47,283 bases of DNA from Rhizobium sp. ASV20 (GCF_016429015.1 NZ_JAELTU010000042.1:1-47283); one strand, 5' to 3'; counted from the first letter of the stretch, positions 26,688-35,843 are shown. The notes: generated by a model not told the origin, from the letters alone. Translations and numbers: made by a program.

Positions 26688-27544
26688 TTCGCTTCGCGCC
26701 CCACCCAGAGATTGAGAAGAGAGATGACCACCGCGAGTGCTGCCATCGTGTAGGCGATCGCCGAGGCATAGCCGAAGTTGGTCGACTGGAAGGCCTGGCG
26801 ATAAAGCAGCAGGCCGAGCGTCTCCGTCCCACCGCCGGGGCCACCCCTGTTGGTGATCAGATATGGTTCGGTGAAGAGCTGCATGGTGCCGATGACGGAC
26901 AGGACCACGCAAAACAGAATGATCGGCTTCAAGAGCGGCAGGGTAATATGGATGAACTGCTGGAAGCGGCTGACACGGTCGAGCGTCGCGGCCTCGTAGA
27001 CATCCTCGGGGATCGATTGCAGCCCGGAGAGAATGATGATGGCGTTGTATCCAGCCCAGCGCCAGGTGACCGCTATGATGATAAGAACCATGGCGGCATG
27101 AGAATCGGCAAACCACGACACCGGCGAAATGCCGACACCGCCGAGCAGCTTGTTGATGATGCCGAAATCGACATTGAACATCAGACGGAATACGGCTGCG
27201 TAGGCAACTTCGCCGACCACCACGGGTGCGAAGAAGGCAAAGCGGAAAATGCCGCGCGCCTTGAGCAGCGGTGAATTCAGCAGCACTGCCATGACCGTGG
27301 CGAGCGTGATCATGACGGGTACCTGGACGATCAGGATGATCAGCGTGTTTTGAAGCGCATTATAGAAGGCCGGGTCGCCGAACAGGCGCCCCCAATTGAG
27401 CGGCAGGTTGAAGGTCCAAGGATTGACGCGGGTGTTCTGGAACGAAATCAGGAACGAATCGATGATCGGCCACACCCAGAAGGCCGTAAACACCAGAAGA
27501 TAGGGCGCAAGAAACGCATAGGCGCTCCGGTTCTGCAGCCGCAT
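26684..27544 (-). CDS. sugar ABC transporter permease, MalF type (locus 2)
   Basis: A 286-residue permease (MRLQNRSAYAFLAPYLLVFTAFWVWPIIDSFLISF...). It has about six hydrophobic segments and the coupling loop EAATLDRVSRFQQFIHITLPLLKP. In most members the residue after Asp in EAAxxDGA is Gly; here it is Arg, a mild departure. It lies after the binding-protein gene and a large intercistronic structure. An AGGAGG box lies just before the ATG. Confidence 0.95.
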   Translation of the reverse strand: MRLQNRSAYAFLAPYLLVFTAFWVWPIIDSFLISFQNTRVNPWTFNLPLNWGRLFGDPAFYNALQNTLIILIVQVPVMITLATVMAVLLNSPLLKARGIFRFAFFAPVVVGEVAYAAVFRLMFNVDFGIINKLLGGVGISPVSWFADSHAAMVLIIIAVTWRWAGYNAIIILSGLQSIPEDVYEAATLDRVSRFQQFIHITLPLLKPIILFCVVLSVIGTMQLFTEPYLITNRGGPGGGTETLGLLLYRQAFQSTNFGYASAIAYTMAALAVVISLLNLWVGREAK

Positions 27545-27571
27545 GAAAGCCTCCTCCTTTATGCGCAGTGA

Positions 27572-27657
27572 AGTGACACGTGACGTCGCATCCCCGCCGC
27601 CGAAGGGGCGGCGGGGATGCCGGGCGCGGCTTGGGATGCGCGCCCGGCAGTGTCACT
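27572..27657 (-). promoter_or_regulatory. three-way-junction hairpin cluster after binding-protein gene 2
   Basis: An outer 8-bp stem, AGTGACAC (27572-27579) with GTGTCACT (27650-27657), encloses two strong hairpins. The first is GCATCCCCGCCGCC (27588-27601) with GGCGGCGGGGATGC (27607-27620), 14 perfect pairs. The second is GCCGGGCGCG (27619-27628) with CGCGCCCGGC (27639-27648), ten pairs, sharing two bases with the first. The outer stem touches the binding-protein stop codon. There is no T run. It probably protects the upstream message and lowers permease expression. Confidence 0.7.
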
Positions 27658-28931
27658 CATTTCGCGAGCGGCAGACCCGTCGCCGAGGCGATTTGCTGGG
27701 CCGCATCGTCGAGCGCTGCCTTGCCGTTCGGATAGCCGCCGGCAAGATATTTCGTCTGGACGGCCTTTATGATCTCGTCAGCGTCGCTGAAATACTGGGT
27801 GCCGGGGTTCGGGCGGATCTTCGGCAGGGTGGCGAGGATATCCGTCCAGATTTTCTGGCCGCCCCAATAGGGCTGTGGCTGGTTGACAAAGGGATCCTGA
27901 ACCGCGGTCAGCAGCGACGGCACGAGGCCGAAGGATTTCAGCATCGTCACCTGGCCCTCATTGGTGCCGAGCGTATATTCCAGGTACTTCCAGGCGGCTT
28001 CCTTGTTCTTCGAGCCGTTGGCAATCGCCAGCGAAGAGCCGCCGAGATTGGCAGCATGAGGGCCGTCGGCCGTCATGCTCGGCATCGGATAGACGCCCCA
28101 TTTGCCGGCGAGATCCGGCGAGGTGGAGCGGACGGTGCCTTCATACCAGCCGCCATAAAGCTGCGACGCTACTTTGCTGGCAGTGTTGGCCTGAATTTTC
28201 TCGTTCCAGTTCGCGGCGCTCATCAAGCCCGCGTCCTTGATCTCCTTCACCTTGTCCAGGGCCTTCACGCAGGCCGGCTGGTTGACGGTGATGCTCTGGC
28301 TGTCGTCCGAGAAATAGCCGCAGCCCTGTTCATTGGCGAGCATGCGGAACCATTCGGTATCGCCGTTGAGATCGGCCTGCGTCATGATCACGCCGGGATT
28401 TGCGGCGGAGATCTTCTTGCCGGCTGCGATGAAATCGTCCCAGGTCTTGACCGTTGCCGGATCGACGCCGGCTTTTTCATACATGTCACGACGGTAGAAC
28501 ATCGTCACAGGGCCGGAATCCCACGGCATCGCATAGGCGGCGGCGCCGACCTCGAGCTCTGCGCGCTTGAAATCCGGGAACTGCTTCTTGAGGCTGTCGT
28601 TGTAGCCGAGCTTCGTCAGGTCTGTCAGGCAGTCCGGGAAGCGATTCCAGAAGATCGAAGCCTTGTGGTTTTCGATCGACATGACATCGGGCAGGCCGTC
28701 GCCGCCAGCAGCACAAGCGGCCAGCATCTTGTCGAAGACTTGGGGGTTGCCGATGTCCTGCACATCGACCTTGATATCCGGATATTTCTTATTGAACCCC
28801 TCGACCGTGGACTTCAGCGCCGACGCGGCGATGTCCCAGCTCCAGACTGTAATGGTGGTTTGTTCCGCAAAGGCAGAACCGGAAGCGAGCAAGGCGGCAA
28901 GCGCCGTCGCTCCAGCAAGTTTTAAACGCAT
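27657..28931 (-). CDS. sugar ABC transporter substrate-binding protein (locus 2)
   Basis: A 424-residue periplasmic binding protein. The signal peptide is MRLKLAGATALAALLASGSAFA, and the mature start TTITVWSWDIAASALKSTVEGFNKKYPDIKVDV is typical of family 1 sugar-binding proteins. The hinge-lobe motif AYAMPWDSGPVTMFYRRDMYEKAGV and the late KEAAWKYLEYTL confirm it. It is the first gene of ABC locus 2 and is divergent from the AraC gene. The family binds mono- or oligosaccharides or polyols; the ligand is not readable. Confidence 0.95.
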   Translation of the reverse strand: MRLKLAGATALAALLASGSAFAEQTTITVWSWDIAASALKSTVEGFNKKYPDIKVDVQDIGNPQVFDKMLAACAAGGDGLPDVMSIENHKASIFWNRFPDCLTDLTKLGYNDSLKKQFPDFKRAELEVGAAAYAMPWDSGPVTMFYRRDMYEKAGVDPATVKTWDDFIAAGKKISAANPGVIMTQADLNGDTEWFRMLANEQGCGYFSDDSQSITVNQPACVKALDKVKEIKDAGLMSAANWNEKIQANTASKVASQLYGGWYEGTVRSTSPDLAGKWGVYPMPSMTADGPHAANLGGSSLAIANGSKNKEAAWKYLEYTLGTNEGQVTMLKSFGLVPSLLTAVQDPFVNQPQPYWGGQKIWTDILATLPKIRPNPGTQYFSDADEIIKAVQTKYLAGGYPNGKAALDDAAQQIASATGLPLAK

Positions 28932-28960
28932 TGAAAATCCTCCCTTTTCAATTGCTGTCC

Positions 28961-28995
28961 GCTAGCGAACGCGCTTAAATTAGCTCGCGGTACGC
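28961..28995 (+). promoter_or_regulatory. direct repeats, candidate AraC-type operator
   Basis: GCTAGCGAACGC (28961-28972) and GCTCGCGGTACGC (28983-28995) are direct repeats with starts 22 bases apart, two helical turns, within the 92 bases between the binding-protein and AraC starts. AraC-family proteins typically bind two direct half-sites about 21 bp apart. The repeats are seen; the assignment is inferred. Confidence 0.5.
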
Positions 28996-29023
28996 TTCTG
29001 TCTCCTAAAAAGGGAACATCGAC

Positions 29024-29965
29024 TTGGCGAAAAGTAAGGTGGGCCAAAGGGCGATCTATCAACCCGGCGCAAGCAGCGTGGAAGGGCTGCCGACGTTCCT
29101 GCAGATGTTTCACAACCATCCGCTGCCGATGGCAAAGCCGCATTGGCATGCGCAGGTGGAGGTGAACTACATCGTGCGCGGCACCGTGCACTATCGAATA
29201 GGCGATCACGAGCTTACTCTGAACGCAGGTGAGATCTGCCTCTTCTGGGGCGGCCAGCCGCACCAGCTCGATGAACTGACGGAGGATGCGATCTATGCAG
29301 GTGCGCATCTGCCGCTCGTACATTTCTTCCGGCTGCGTCTACCGCTCGACATTTCCGGCCGCCTCATTCGCGGACAGACGCTGATCAGTTCGGCAACGGA
29401 TGCCGCCGATGACGAGAACTTCGCCCGATGGTACCGCTATGTCATGTCCGATGACGGGGCCAAGGCCGAGCATGCCGTCGCCGAGCTGCTTCTGCGGCTG
29501 GAGCGCATTGCTTTCGAGCCCTATCGTATGATGCCGGAGAAAGTGGAGACCCTGACGAACGAGCAGGCGCATCCGCAGTCCTCCCGCAGCCTGGCGAGAA
29601 TGTGCGATTTCATCGCCGAGAACTTTCTGGATGACATCGATACGGTCGACATCGCCAAAGCGGCGCGGCTTCATCCGAAATACGCCATGAACCTTTTCAA
29701 GAAATCGACCGGCATGACGCTCGCGAAATATGTAAACCTGCTGCGCCTTTCGCGCGCCCAGGCCATGCTGATGCGTGATGGCGCAAATGTGCTGCAGGTC
29801 GCCATGGACAGCGGCTTCGGCTCGATCAGCGCCTTCAACAAGTCTTTCCGCCACATTGCCGGCATGACGCCCTCCGATTTCCGCCGCGACATGCGCGTGC
29901 TTTCGGCGATGAACGTGGAAGCCCTCGAGTCTTCCATAAGGCGTCCTCCGCAGATTCAGCGCTGA
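29024..29965 (+). CDS. AraC-family regulator with cupin sensor domain
   Basis: A 313-residue regulator that probably controls ABC locus 2. The N-terminal cupin (about 25-110, with HWHAQVEVNYIVRGTVHYRIGDHELTLNAGEICLFWGGQPHQL) would bind the sugar. The C-terminal double helix-turn-helix (about 195-295) ends with GFGSISAFNKSFRHIAGMTPSDFRR, the AraC signature. The layout resembles MelR-type activators. The start is TTG at 29024, with AGGGAA about nine bases before it. It is followed by the TIM-barrel isomerase gene. Confidence 0.9.
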   Translation: MAKSKVGQRAIYQPGASSVEGLPTFLQMFHNHPLPMAKPHWHAQVEVNYIVRGTVHYRIGDHELTLNAGEICLFWGGQPHQLDELTEDAIYAGAHLPLVHFFRLRLPLDISGRLIRGQTLISSATDAADDENFARWYRYVMSDDGAKAEHAVAELLLRLERIAFEPYRMMPEKVETLTNEQAHPQSSRSLARMCDFIAENFLDDIDTVDIAKAARLHPKYAMNLFKKSTGMTLAKYVNLLRLSRAQAMLMRDGANVLQVAMDSGFGSISAFNKSFRHIAGMTPSDFRRDMRVLSAMNVEALESSIRRPPQIQR

Positions 29966-30026
29966 GACCCCTTGCGGTCGCTACCGATCCCAAGCATTGC
30001 TGATGACAATGCGGGAGGAGATTTCA

Positions 30027-30797
30027 ATGCGGCAGTTTTCGGCTTGTATCGAGTGGTTGTTCGCGCGTGACGGCGATGTTTTTGCGGATCGTATTCGGCT
30101 GGCACATGCAGCCGGGCTGGATGCCGTCGAATTCTGGCACTGGCGGAACAAGGATCTTGATGCGGTCGCAGCCGCGGTCGCCGAGACGGGTATCGCGATC
30201 TCCGGCATGGTTGCCGAGCCCATGATCGCGCTTACGAATCCGGCAAACAAAGAAGCCTGGCTGGAAGGTCTGCACCAGTCGGTCGCCGTGGCGCAGCGCC
30301 TCGGAGCGTCGGTCTTGATTGCGCAGGCCGGTGATGACTTGCCGGAGTTTTCACGCGCAGAGCAGCGGGCGTCATTGATCGAGACCCTTACCGCCGGCGC
30401 GGATATTTTGAGGGGATCGGGCGTTCGGCTCGGTCTCGAGCCGTTGAACACCAAGATCGACCATGTCGGCTACTATCTCTCTTCGACGGCGGAAGGGCTG
30501 GATATCGTCGACGAAGTCGGCCGTCCTGAAATCGGCATCGTCTACGATCTCTATCATTCGGCCGTCATGGGCGAAAACACGCAGGAGGTCGTCGGCGATC
30601 GGGTCAACCGGATCGTGCATCTCCATGTTGCCGATCATCCCGGTCGCGGCGATCCCGGCACCGGCCAGATTGATCTCCGGGAGCGGCTCGATTGGCTGTT
30701 TTCCCAAGGCTATCGCGGCAGGGTCGGGCTGGAATATAGGCCAGCGACCGGCGATGCTGCCGCCGTTCGTACGGTGATCAAGTCGTTGGGCGGCTAG
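30027..30797 (+). CDS. hydroxypyruvate isomerase-like TIM-barrel protein
   Basis: A 256-residue protein of the AP-endonuclease-2/xylose-isomerase-like TIM-barrel fold. Motifs are MRQFSACIEWLF, LDAVEFWHWRNKDLD, RLGLEPLNTKIDHVGYYL, IGIVYDLYHSAVMGEN, IVHLHVADHPGRGDPGTGQIDL and GLEYRP. These strand ends supply the metal-binding Glu, Asp, His and Glu of hydroxypyruvate or keto-sugar isomerases. I chose ATG 30027, with GGAGGAG before it. It sits 61 bases after the AraC gene, so it is probably part of the same sugar locus. The true substrate may be another ketose or tautomer. Confidence 0.85.
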   Translation: MRQFSACIEWLFARDGDVFADRIRLAHAAGLDAVEFWHWRNKDLDAVAAAVAETGIAISGMVAEPMIALTNPANKEAWLEGLHQSVAVAQRLGASVLIAQAGDDLPEFSRAEQRASLIETLTAGADILRGSGVRLGLEPLNTKIDHVGYYLSSTAEGLDIVDEVGRPEIGIVYDLYHSAVMGENTQEVVGDRVNRIVHLHVADHPGRGDPGTGQIDLRERLDWLFSQGYRGRVGLEYRPATGDAAAVRTVIKSLGG

Positions 30798-30819
30798 ATC
30801 GTCCGGAAGATTGCGGCTT

Positions 30820-31704
30820 CTACACCGGCTCCATCATGCCGAAGACGGCAACGAGCCCGATCACGACAACGCCGATGACGATTTCGGCGATGCTTCCAAG
30901 TCGTAGGGCCTGCAGGGCACGGCTCGGATTCCGGCTCATCCAGGGGACGAAAAGATAACGATTGACGATGGCCAGAAGGGCCATTCCGGCGACCAGCGCA
31001 ATCTTGATGGCAAGCAGCCTCTGGTAGGACGAAGACCAGTCCGTCGGCAGCTGTTTCAGGATCAGCATGGTGTTGACCACACCCGACAGGATGACGAGGG
31101 CAACGGCCCAGTGTCCAGCCGTCGAGAAGCGGCGGAGCGCAAGCAGCGCATCGGCCCTGCATTCCAGTCGGCCGAGAAGTCTCAAAATGGGGATCAACGG
31201 CACGAGCGCTCCCAGCCAGGCGCCGCCGGTCAGCACATGGAGGATATCGTTGGCGCGATGCGCCTGTCGCAGCCAGCCTTCGAGCATCGAGGCATGGCCA
31301 GTCAGGGAAAGCGCGGAAAGCCCCAGGCCGGAAGCCAACGCCACGCCGAGACGCCGCGAGCTTTCCGGCAGCAGGAAGGCTGAGATCATCAGTATGGCAG
31401 ACACCGCCTGCGCCTGCCAGGCTTCGCCGACTGTCGTATCGAACAGGACGTCGCGGATGGTGCCGATATCGAGCCCGTCGTTCCAGCCACTGCCGATGAT
31501 GGCCGTTGCCGCCGGCAGAGATATCAGCGTCGTCAAGGCAGCAATGACGGTGATCAGGAAAAACGCCCTAGCCGACATGCGCCAGACGATATTCGCGAGC
31601 GCACCCGGCACCAGAAAGGACAGATAGGCGCAGGCGCCCCACAGCAGCATCAGCGATGCGTCATGAAAAAAGCGGCAGAGTTCCAGCGTGACGGTCGGAT
31701 CCAT
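30820..31704 (-). CDS. copD: CopD-family copper homeostasis membrane protein
   Basis: A 294-residue inner-membrane protein with about eight hydrophobic segments. The CopD core is visible: LTGHASMLEGWLRQAHRANDILHVLTGGAWLGALVPL, the conserved His residues and the W-x-G of the family, then FSTAGHWAVALVILSGVVNTMLIL and LLAIKIALVAGMALLAIVNRY. The family is linked to copper uptake in the periplasm. The start is ATG 31704, preceded by an in-frame TTG. No copC is adjacent here. Confidence 0.88.
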   Translation of the reverse strand: MDPTVTLELCRFFHDASLMLLWGACAYLSFLVPGALANIVWRMSARAFFLITVIAALTTLISLPAATAIIGSGWNDGLDIGTIRDVLFDTTVGEAWQAQAVSAILMISAFLLPESSRRLGVALASGLGLSALSLTGHASMLEGWLRQAHRANDILHVLTGGAWLGALVPLIPILRLLGRLECRADALLALRRFSTAGHWAVALVILSGVVNTMLILKQLPTDWSSSYQRLLAIKIALVAGMALLAIVNRYLFVPWMSRNPSRALQALRLGSIAEIVIGVVVIGLVAVFGMMEPV

Positions 31705-31754
31705 CAAGACTTCACGATAAAGTTACAGCCGACATCGAAGAGCGAAGCTCCGGG

Positions 31755-31985
31755 TTAGGGTTTGGTCCATTCCGGCGGAATGCCGGTGTAAAAGCCGCTC
31801 TGACGCCGCCCAATGCCGGAATCAGTGAGAATGTATACTCGGTTTACGATCCGGGCGATCGGCCTTTCTCCCGTCAGGGTCTCAAGGGCGATAGAATTGC
31901 GGATACTCCCTGTCAACTTTCTCCATGCATAAAGGCACGCGTCGAGGCGCTTTGCCGCAAGGCAACCCGATACCGCAGGCTTCAA
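31755..31985 (-). CDS. short uncharacterised ORF
   Basis: A possible 76-residue protein. The C-terminal half (GERPIARIVNRVYILTDSG, then IGRRQSGFYTGIPPEWTKP) looks protein-like. The N-terminal half is less convincing and has no clear ribosome site. A TTGACA at 31913-31918 on the minus strand lies inside the frame, and may instead be a promoter for copD or the start of a shorter product. No family is recognised. It may be spurious. Confidence 0.25.
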   Translation of the reverse strand: MKPAVSGCLAAKRLDACLYAWRKLTGSIRNSIALETLTGERPIARIVNRVYILTDSGIGRRQSGFYTGIPPEWTKP

Positions 31986-32104
31986 TCGGTCGCGATACAG
32001 TTTGTGGGCGTCGATTCCCGCTTTTCGGCACAGAATCGTCGCTTTTGAGTTCTTTTACAGAGATCGCCAAGGCGTTTCGGGGTGTACGCTCGAAAGGGAG
32101 TTTT
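31986..32104. other. intergenic region before the phosphatase gene
   Basis: Excluding the doubtful short ORF, 31705-32104 holds no certain gene. I see only the TTGACA on the minus strand at 31913-31918 and the ribosome site AAAGGGAG before the phosphatase start. No terminator or repeat stands out. Confidence 0.5.
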
Positions 32105-32878
32105 ATGACGGCAGCTAGGATACGCGAAAAGATGGCTCATGGTTTCGGCCATCGCCGGGCTCGCGAGCGGCTCGAAAATATCGATATGCCCACTTATGTC
32201 ATCGGCGACGTCCATGGCCGATACGATCTCCTGAGCGCATTGGAACGCAAGATCGTCGCCGATGCCGCCGGGCTTCCCGGGCGCAAGCTCATTGTCATGC
32301 TCGGCGACTACATCGATCGCGGCCCCGCCTCGGCGCAGGTCGTCGGCCGGTTGATGGCGCCGCCGCCAAAGGGTTTCGATCGCATCTGCCTGACCGGCAA
32401 TCATGAAATGGAGATGCTCGCCTATATTGATGGCGAGATATCTCTGGATGATTGGATAGCGCTCGGTGGCGATGCCACACTCGCGTCCTATGGTGCGGAT
32501 ATCCCGACGCTGCGGCAGCAATATCCGAGCCAGAAGAAACTCGACACTTTCCTGCGAACCTGGCTACCCGACGATCACATCAATTTCCTGCGCCGTTTGC
32601 CGATCATGCTGGATACGCCGCAAGCCTTGTTCGTGCATGCCGGCATTGACCCGGATCGCTCGATTGCGGATCAGCAGGATCACGACCTCGTCTTCATCCG
32701 CTCGCGCTTCTTCGATACTGCCCAACCGCTGCCGAAGCTCATCGTGCACGGCCATACGCCGATCACCCAAGCCGAGGCCCACGGCCTCCGGCTCAATCTC
32801 GATACAGGCGCTTTTCGCACGGGTAAATTGACTGCGGCCCGCCTATGGCAGGGCCGCATCAGCATTACGTCAACCTGA
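32105..32878 (+). CDS. PPP-family serine/threonine protein phosphatase
   Basis: A 257-residue metallophosphatase with the full PPP signature: GDVHGRYD (34-41), GDYIDRG (67-73), GNHE (98-101), then LFVHAGI and IVHGHTP. These residues hold two metal ions. The family removes phosphate from Ser/Thr residues or acts as a diadenosine tetraphosphatase-like enzyme, so the exact substrate is unclear. The frame is open back to 31925. I chose ATG 32105 with GGGAG five bases before it. Confidence 0.9.
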   Translation: MTAARIREKMAHGFGHRRARERLENIDMPTYVIGDVHGRYDLLSALERKIVADAAGLPGRKLIVMLGDYIDRGPASAQVVGRLMAPPPKGFDRICLTGNHEMEMLAYIDGEISLDDWIALGGDATLASYGADIPTLRQQYPSQKKLDTFLRTWLPDDHINFLRRLPIMLDTPQALFVHAGIDPDRSIADQQDHDLVFIRSRFFDTAQPLPKLIVHGHTPITQAEAHGLRLNLDTGAFRTGKLTAARLWQGRISITST

Positions 32879-32881
32879 AGA

Positions 32882-32909
32882 GTTTCCGCTTTCCTTGTAT
32901 AGCGGAAAC
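32882..32909. terminator. hairpin between convergent phosphatase and gabD genes
   Basis: A perfect 9-bp stem, GTTTCCGCT (32882-32890) with AGCGGAAAC (32901-32909), has a ten-base loop and begins three bases after the phosphatase stop. No T run follows. A second small hairpin lies at about 32950-32974. Together they probably end both converging transcripts. Confidence 0.6.
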
Positions 32910-32983
32910 CCTCCATCCACTGTTGTTGCCCATTTCCGACACAAAGCGGCAGCACCTCCTTGCTGGAGGCGCTGATTTGCCGG

Positions 32984-34465
32984 CTATACGTTGCCCATGC
33001 AGAGATACTTCATTTCCAGGTAGTCGTCGGCGCCATGGCGTGAGCCTTCGCGGCCGAGACCGGATTGCTTGATGCCGCCGAACGGTGCCGTCTCTGATGA
33101 CATTATGCCGGTATTGATGCCAACCATGCCGTATTCCAGCGCCTCAGCCACCCGCCAGACTTTCTTCAGGTCACCGGCGAAGAAATAGGCGGCAAGGCCG
33201 AATTCCGTATCGTTGGCCTGAGCAATGACATCCTCGACCGATTCGAAGCGGAAGAGCGGCGCGACCGGGCCGAAGGTTTCCTCGCGAGCGACCTTCATCG
33301 TCCGGTCGATGCCGGTCAGGATGGTCGGCGCGAAGAAGGTGCCGGCGCCTTCAATGCGCTTGCCGCCGAGCAGGATTCGCGCACCCTTCGATACCGCATC
33401 CCTCACATGGTCTTCCGCCTTGGCCACCCCTTGCTCATCGATCAGCGGCCCGATGGTCACGCCCGGCTTGAAGCCGTCTCCGACCGAAAGCGCCGAGACC
33501 TTGGCCGCAAGCTTGGCAGCGAAGGCATCATAGACGTTGGACTGGACATAGATCCGGTTGGCGCAGACGCAGGTCTGGCCGGCATTGCGATATTTAGAGG
33601 CCAACGCTCCTTCGACGGCAGCATCGAGATCCGCATCGTCGAAGACGATGAAGGGTGCATTGCCACCGAGCTCGAGGCTGACCTTCTTGATCTGGTCGGC
33701 GCACTGGCGCATCAGGATGCGACCGACCTCGGTCGAACCCGTGAAGCTGATCTTGCGCACCTTCGGATTGCCGCAGAGTTCGCGGCCGATGGCCGGGCCG
33801 TCCGTCCCGACGATGACGTTGAAGACGCCGGCCGGAATGCCTGCCTCTTCGGCGAGGACAGCAAGCGCAATTGCCGTCAGCGGCGTCTGTTCGGCCGGCT
33901 TCGAGACGATCGTGCAGCCGACGGCCAGCGCCGGCGCGATCTTGCGGGCGATCATCGCGGCGGGGAAGTTCCAGGGGGTGATCGTGCCGACGACGCCGAC
34001 CGGCTGCTTGATGACGATCATGCGCTTGTCGTTGGACGGCGCGGGAATGGTTTCGCCATAGATACGCTTGGCTTCCTCCGCATACCATTCGACGTAGGAG
34101 GCCGCGTAGAGGATTTCGCCTCGCGCTTCCGGCAGCGGCTTGCCCATTTCGGCCGTCAGGATGCTGGCCAGTTCATCGGCGTTGGCAACCATCAGGTCGA
34201 ACCACTTGCGCAGGATGACGGAGCGTTCCTTGGCGGGACGTGCGGCCCAGGCAGCCTGCGCCGCATAGGCAGCGTCGATCGCAGCCGTCGTCTCGGCAAC
34301 ACCCATCTCGGGAAGGCTAGCGAGCACTTCGCCGGTGGCGGGGTTGATGACATCGAAGGTCTTCGTCGCACCACCCGCCGTCCAGGCGCCGTTGATGTAG
34401 CCGGCGGCCCGCAGAAAGCGTGAGGAGAATGGCACGTGCTGGGTCATTGCGGTCGTAAAGGACAT
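32984..34465 (-). CDS. gabD: NAD(P)-dependent succinate-semialdehyde dehydrogenase
   Basis: A 493-residue aldehyde dehydrogenase that oxidises succinate semialdehyde to succinate, the second step of GABA breakdown. The cofactor region is TPWNFPAAMIARKIAPALAVGC, the general base Glu is in VSLELGGNAPFIVF, and the catalytic Cys is in NAGQTCVCANR. The C-terminal PFGGIKQSGLGREGSRHGADDYLEMKYLCMG is typical of GabD. I chose ATG 34465, with GGAG eight bases before it, over an in-frame GTG at 34474. It follows gabT by 78 bases on the same strand. Confidence 0.95.
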   Translation of the reverse strand: MSFTTAMTQHVPFSSRFLRAAGYINGAWTAGGATKTFDVINPATGEVLASLPEMGVAETTAAIDAAYAAQAAWAARPAKERSVILRKWFDLMVANADELASILTAEMGKPLPEARGEILYAASYVEWYAEEAKRIYGETIPAPSNDKRMIVIKQPVGVVGTITPWNFPAAMIARKIAPALAVGCTIVSKPAEQTPLTAIALAVLAEEAGIPAGVFNVIVGTDGPAIGRELCGNPKVRKISFTGSTEVGRILMRQCADQIKKVSLELGGNAPFIVFDDADLDAAVEGALASKYRNAGQTCVCANRIYVQSNVYDAFAAKLAAKVSALSVGDGFKPGVTIGPLIDEQGVAKAEDHVRDAVSKGARILLGGKRIEGAGTFFAPTILTGIDRTMKVAREETFGPVAPLFRFESVEDVIAQANDTEFGLAAYFFAGDLKKVWRVAEALEYGMVGINTGIMSSETAPFGGIKQSGLGREGSRHGADDYLEMKYLCMGNV

Positions 34466-34543
34466 TTCATGCACTCCGACAGGTTTCGCCCGGCAGGGCG
34501 CACGGGCGGATCGTAAAAAAATGGGTCGCAGGATCTGGCGCGA

Positions 34544-35815
34544 TCAGCGACCGGCACTGGCCTCGATCAGCGACGTCTCGAGAATATCGAGCGCCTCGCT
34601 GAACACGCCATCCTGAATGGTGATCGGCGACAGGAAGCGGATGACATTGCCGTGGACGCCGCAGGTCAGCAGGATCAGCCCCTTGTCGAGAGCGATCAGC
34701 CGCACCTTGTTGGCGAAGTCGGCACTTGGCAGCGTCGTCGTCGCATCGTTGAATTCCACCGCATTCATGAAGCCGGGGCCGCGGATGTCGGCGATCTCGG
34801 GCACCTTGTCGCGCAGCGATTCCAGCCGCTGCTTCAGGCGCGAACCGAGCTGATTGGCGCGGTCGCAAAGGCCCTCATCGGCAATGACATCGAGCACGGC
34901 GTGGGCAGCGGCGATGCCGAGCGGATTGCCACCATATGTGCCGCCAAGGCCGCCCGGGCCGGGTGCGTCCATGATTTCGGCGCGGCCGGTGACGGCGGCG
35001 AGAGGGAAACCGCCGGCAAGGCTTTTCGCCATGGTGACGAGATCGGCGGCCACCTCATGGTGATCCATCGCGAACATCTTGCCAGTACGCGCAAAGCCGG
35101 TCTGGACTTCATCGGCAATCAACAGAATGCCGTGCTGATCGCAGATCTCGCGCAGCGCCTTCATGAAAGCGGCCGGGGCCGGATAGAAGCCGCCTTCGCC
35201 CTGTACGGGTTCGAGAATGATCGCAGCCACACGCTGCGGATCGACATCGGCTGCAAAGAGCTTCTTCAGCGTCGCCAGCGATTGCTCCACGGTGACGCCA
35301 TGCAGTGGCACCGGGAAGGGTGCATGGAAGACATCGCCCGGCATCGGCCCGAAGCCGATCTTGTAAGGTGTGACCTTGCCGGTCAGCGCCATACCCATGA
35401 AGGTGCGGCCATGGAAGCCGCCGCCAAAGGCGATGATTGCGGAGCGACCCGTGGCGGCGCGGGCGATCTTGACGGCGTTTTCGACCGCTTCGGCACCCGT
35501 GGTCACGAAGATCGTCTTCTTGGCGAAGTCGCCGGGAACGATCGCGTTCAGCCGTTCGGCCAGATGGACATAGCTCTCATAGGGCACGACCTGATGGCAG
35601 GTATGCGTGAAGCGATCCAACTGCTCCTTGACGGCGGCGATGATACGGGGATGGCGATGACCGGTATTCACCACGGCGATGCCGGAGGCGAAATCGATGT
35701 ATCGGCGGCCTTCCTTGTCCCAGATTTCGGCATTTTCGGCGCGATCGGCATAGATCTGCGTCGTCATGCCGACGCCGCGGGAAATGGCGGCGTTCTTCCG
35801 CTCGGTCAAGGTCAT
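34544..35815 (-). CDS. gabT: 4-aminobutyrate--2-oxoglutarate transaminase
   Basis: A 423-residue PLP enzyme (class III aminotransferase) that moves the amino group of GABA to 2-oxoglutarate, giving succinate semialdehyde for GabD. Motifs are FVTTGAEAVENAVKIARA, FGGGFHGRT, LIADEVQTGFARTGKMFAM and the PLP Lys in TMAKSLAGGFPL. The length is normal for GabT. GGGAGC lies eight bases before the ATG. It is first in the gabTD operon. A palindrome sits 35-51 bases upstream, directly beside a GATAAT box. Confidence 0.95.
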   Translation of the reverse strand: MTLTERKNAAISRGVGMTTQIYADRAENAEIWDKEGRRYIDFASGIAVVNTGHRHPRIIAAVKEQLDRFTHTCHQVVPYESYVHLAERLNAIVPGDFAKKTIFVTTGAEAVENAVKIARAATGRSAIIAFGGGFHGRTFMGMALTGKVTPYKIGFGPMPGDVFHAPFPVPLHGVTVEQSLATLKKLFAADVDPQRVAAIILEPVQGEGGFYPAPAAFMKALREICDQHGILLIADEVQTGFARTGKMFAMDHHEVAADLVTMAKSLAGGFPLAAVTGRAEIMDAPGPGGLGGTYGGNPLGIAAAHAVLDVIADEGLCDRANQLGSRLKQRLESLRDKVPEIADIRGPGFMNAVEFNDATTTLPSADFANKVRLIALDKGLILLTCGVHGNVIRFLSPITIQDGVFSEALDILETSLIEASAGR

Positions 35816-35843
35816 CGTTTACGCTCCCAGAAGGCAGTTTTGA

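Noticed and set aside
27543..28925. A 460-codon plus-strand frame opposite binding-protein gene 2
   Set aside because: Antisense shadow; the minus-strand product has a signal peptide and family motifs.
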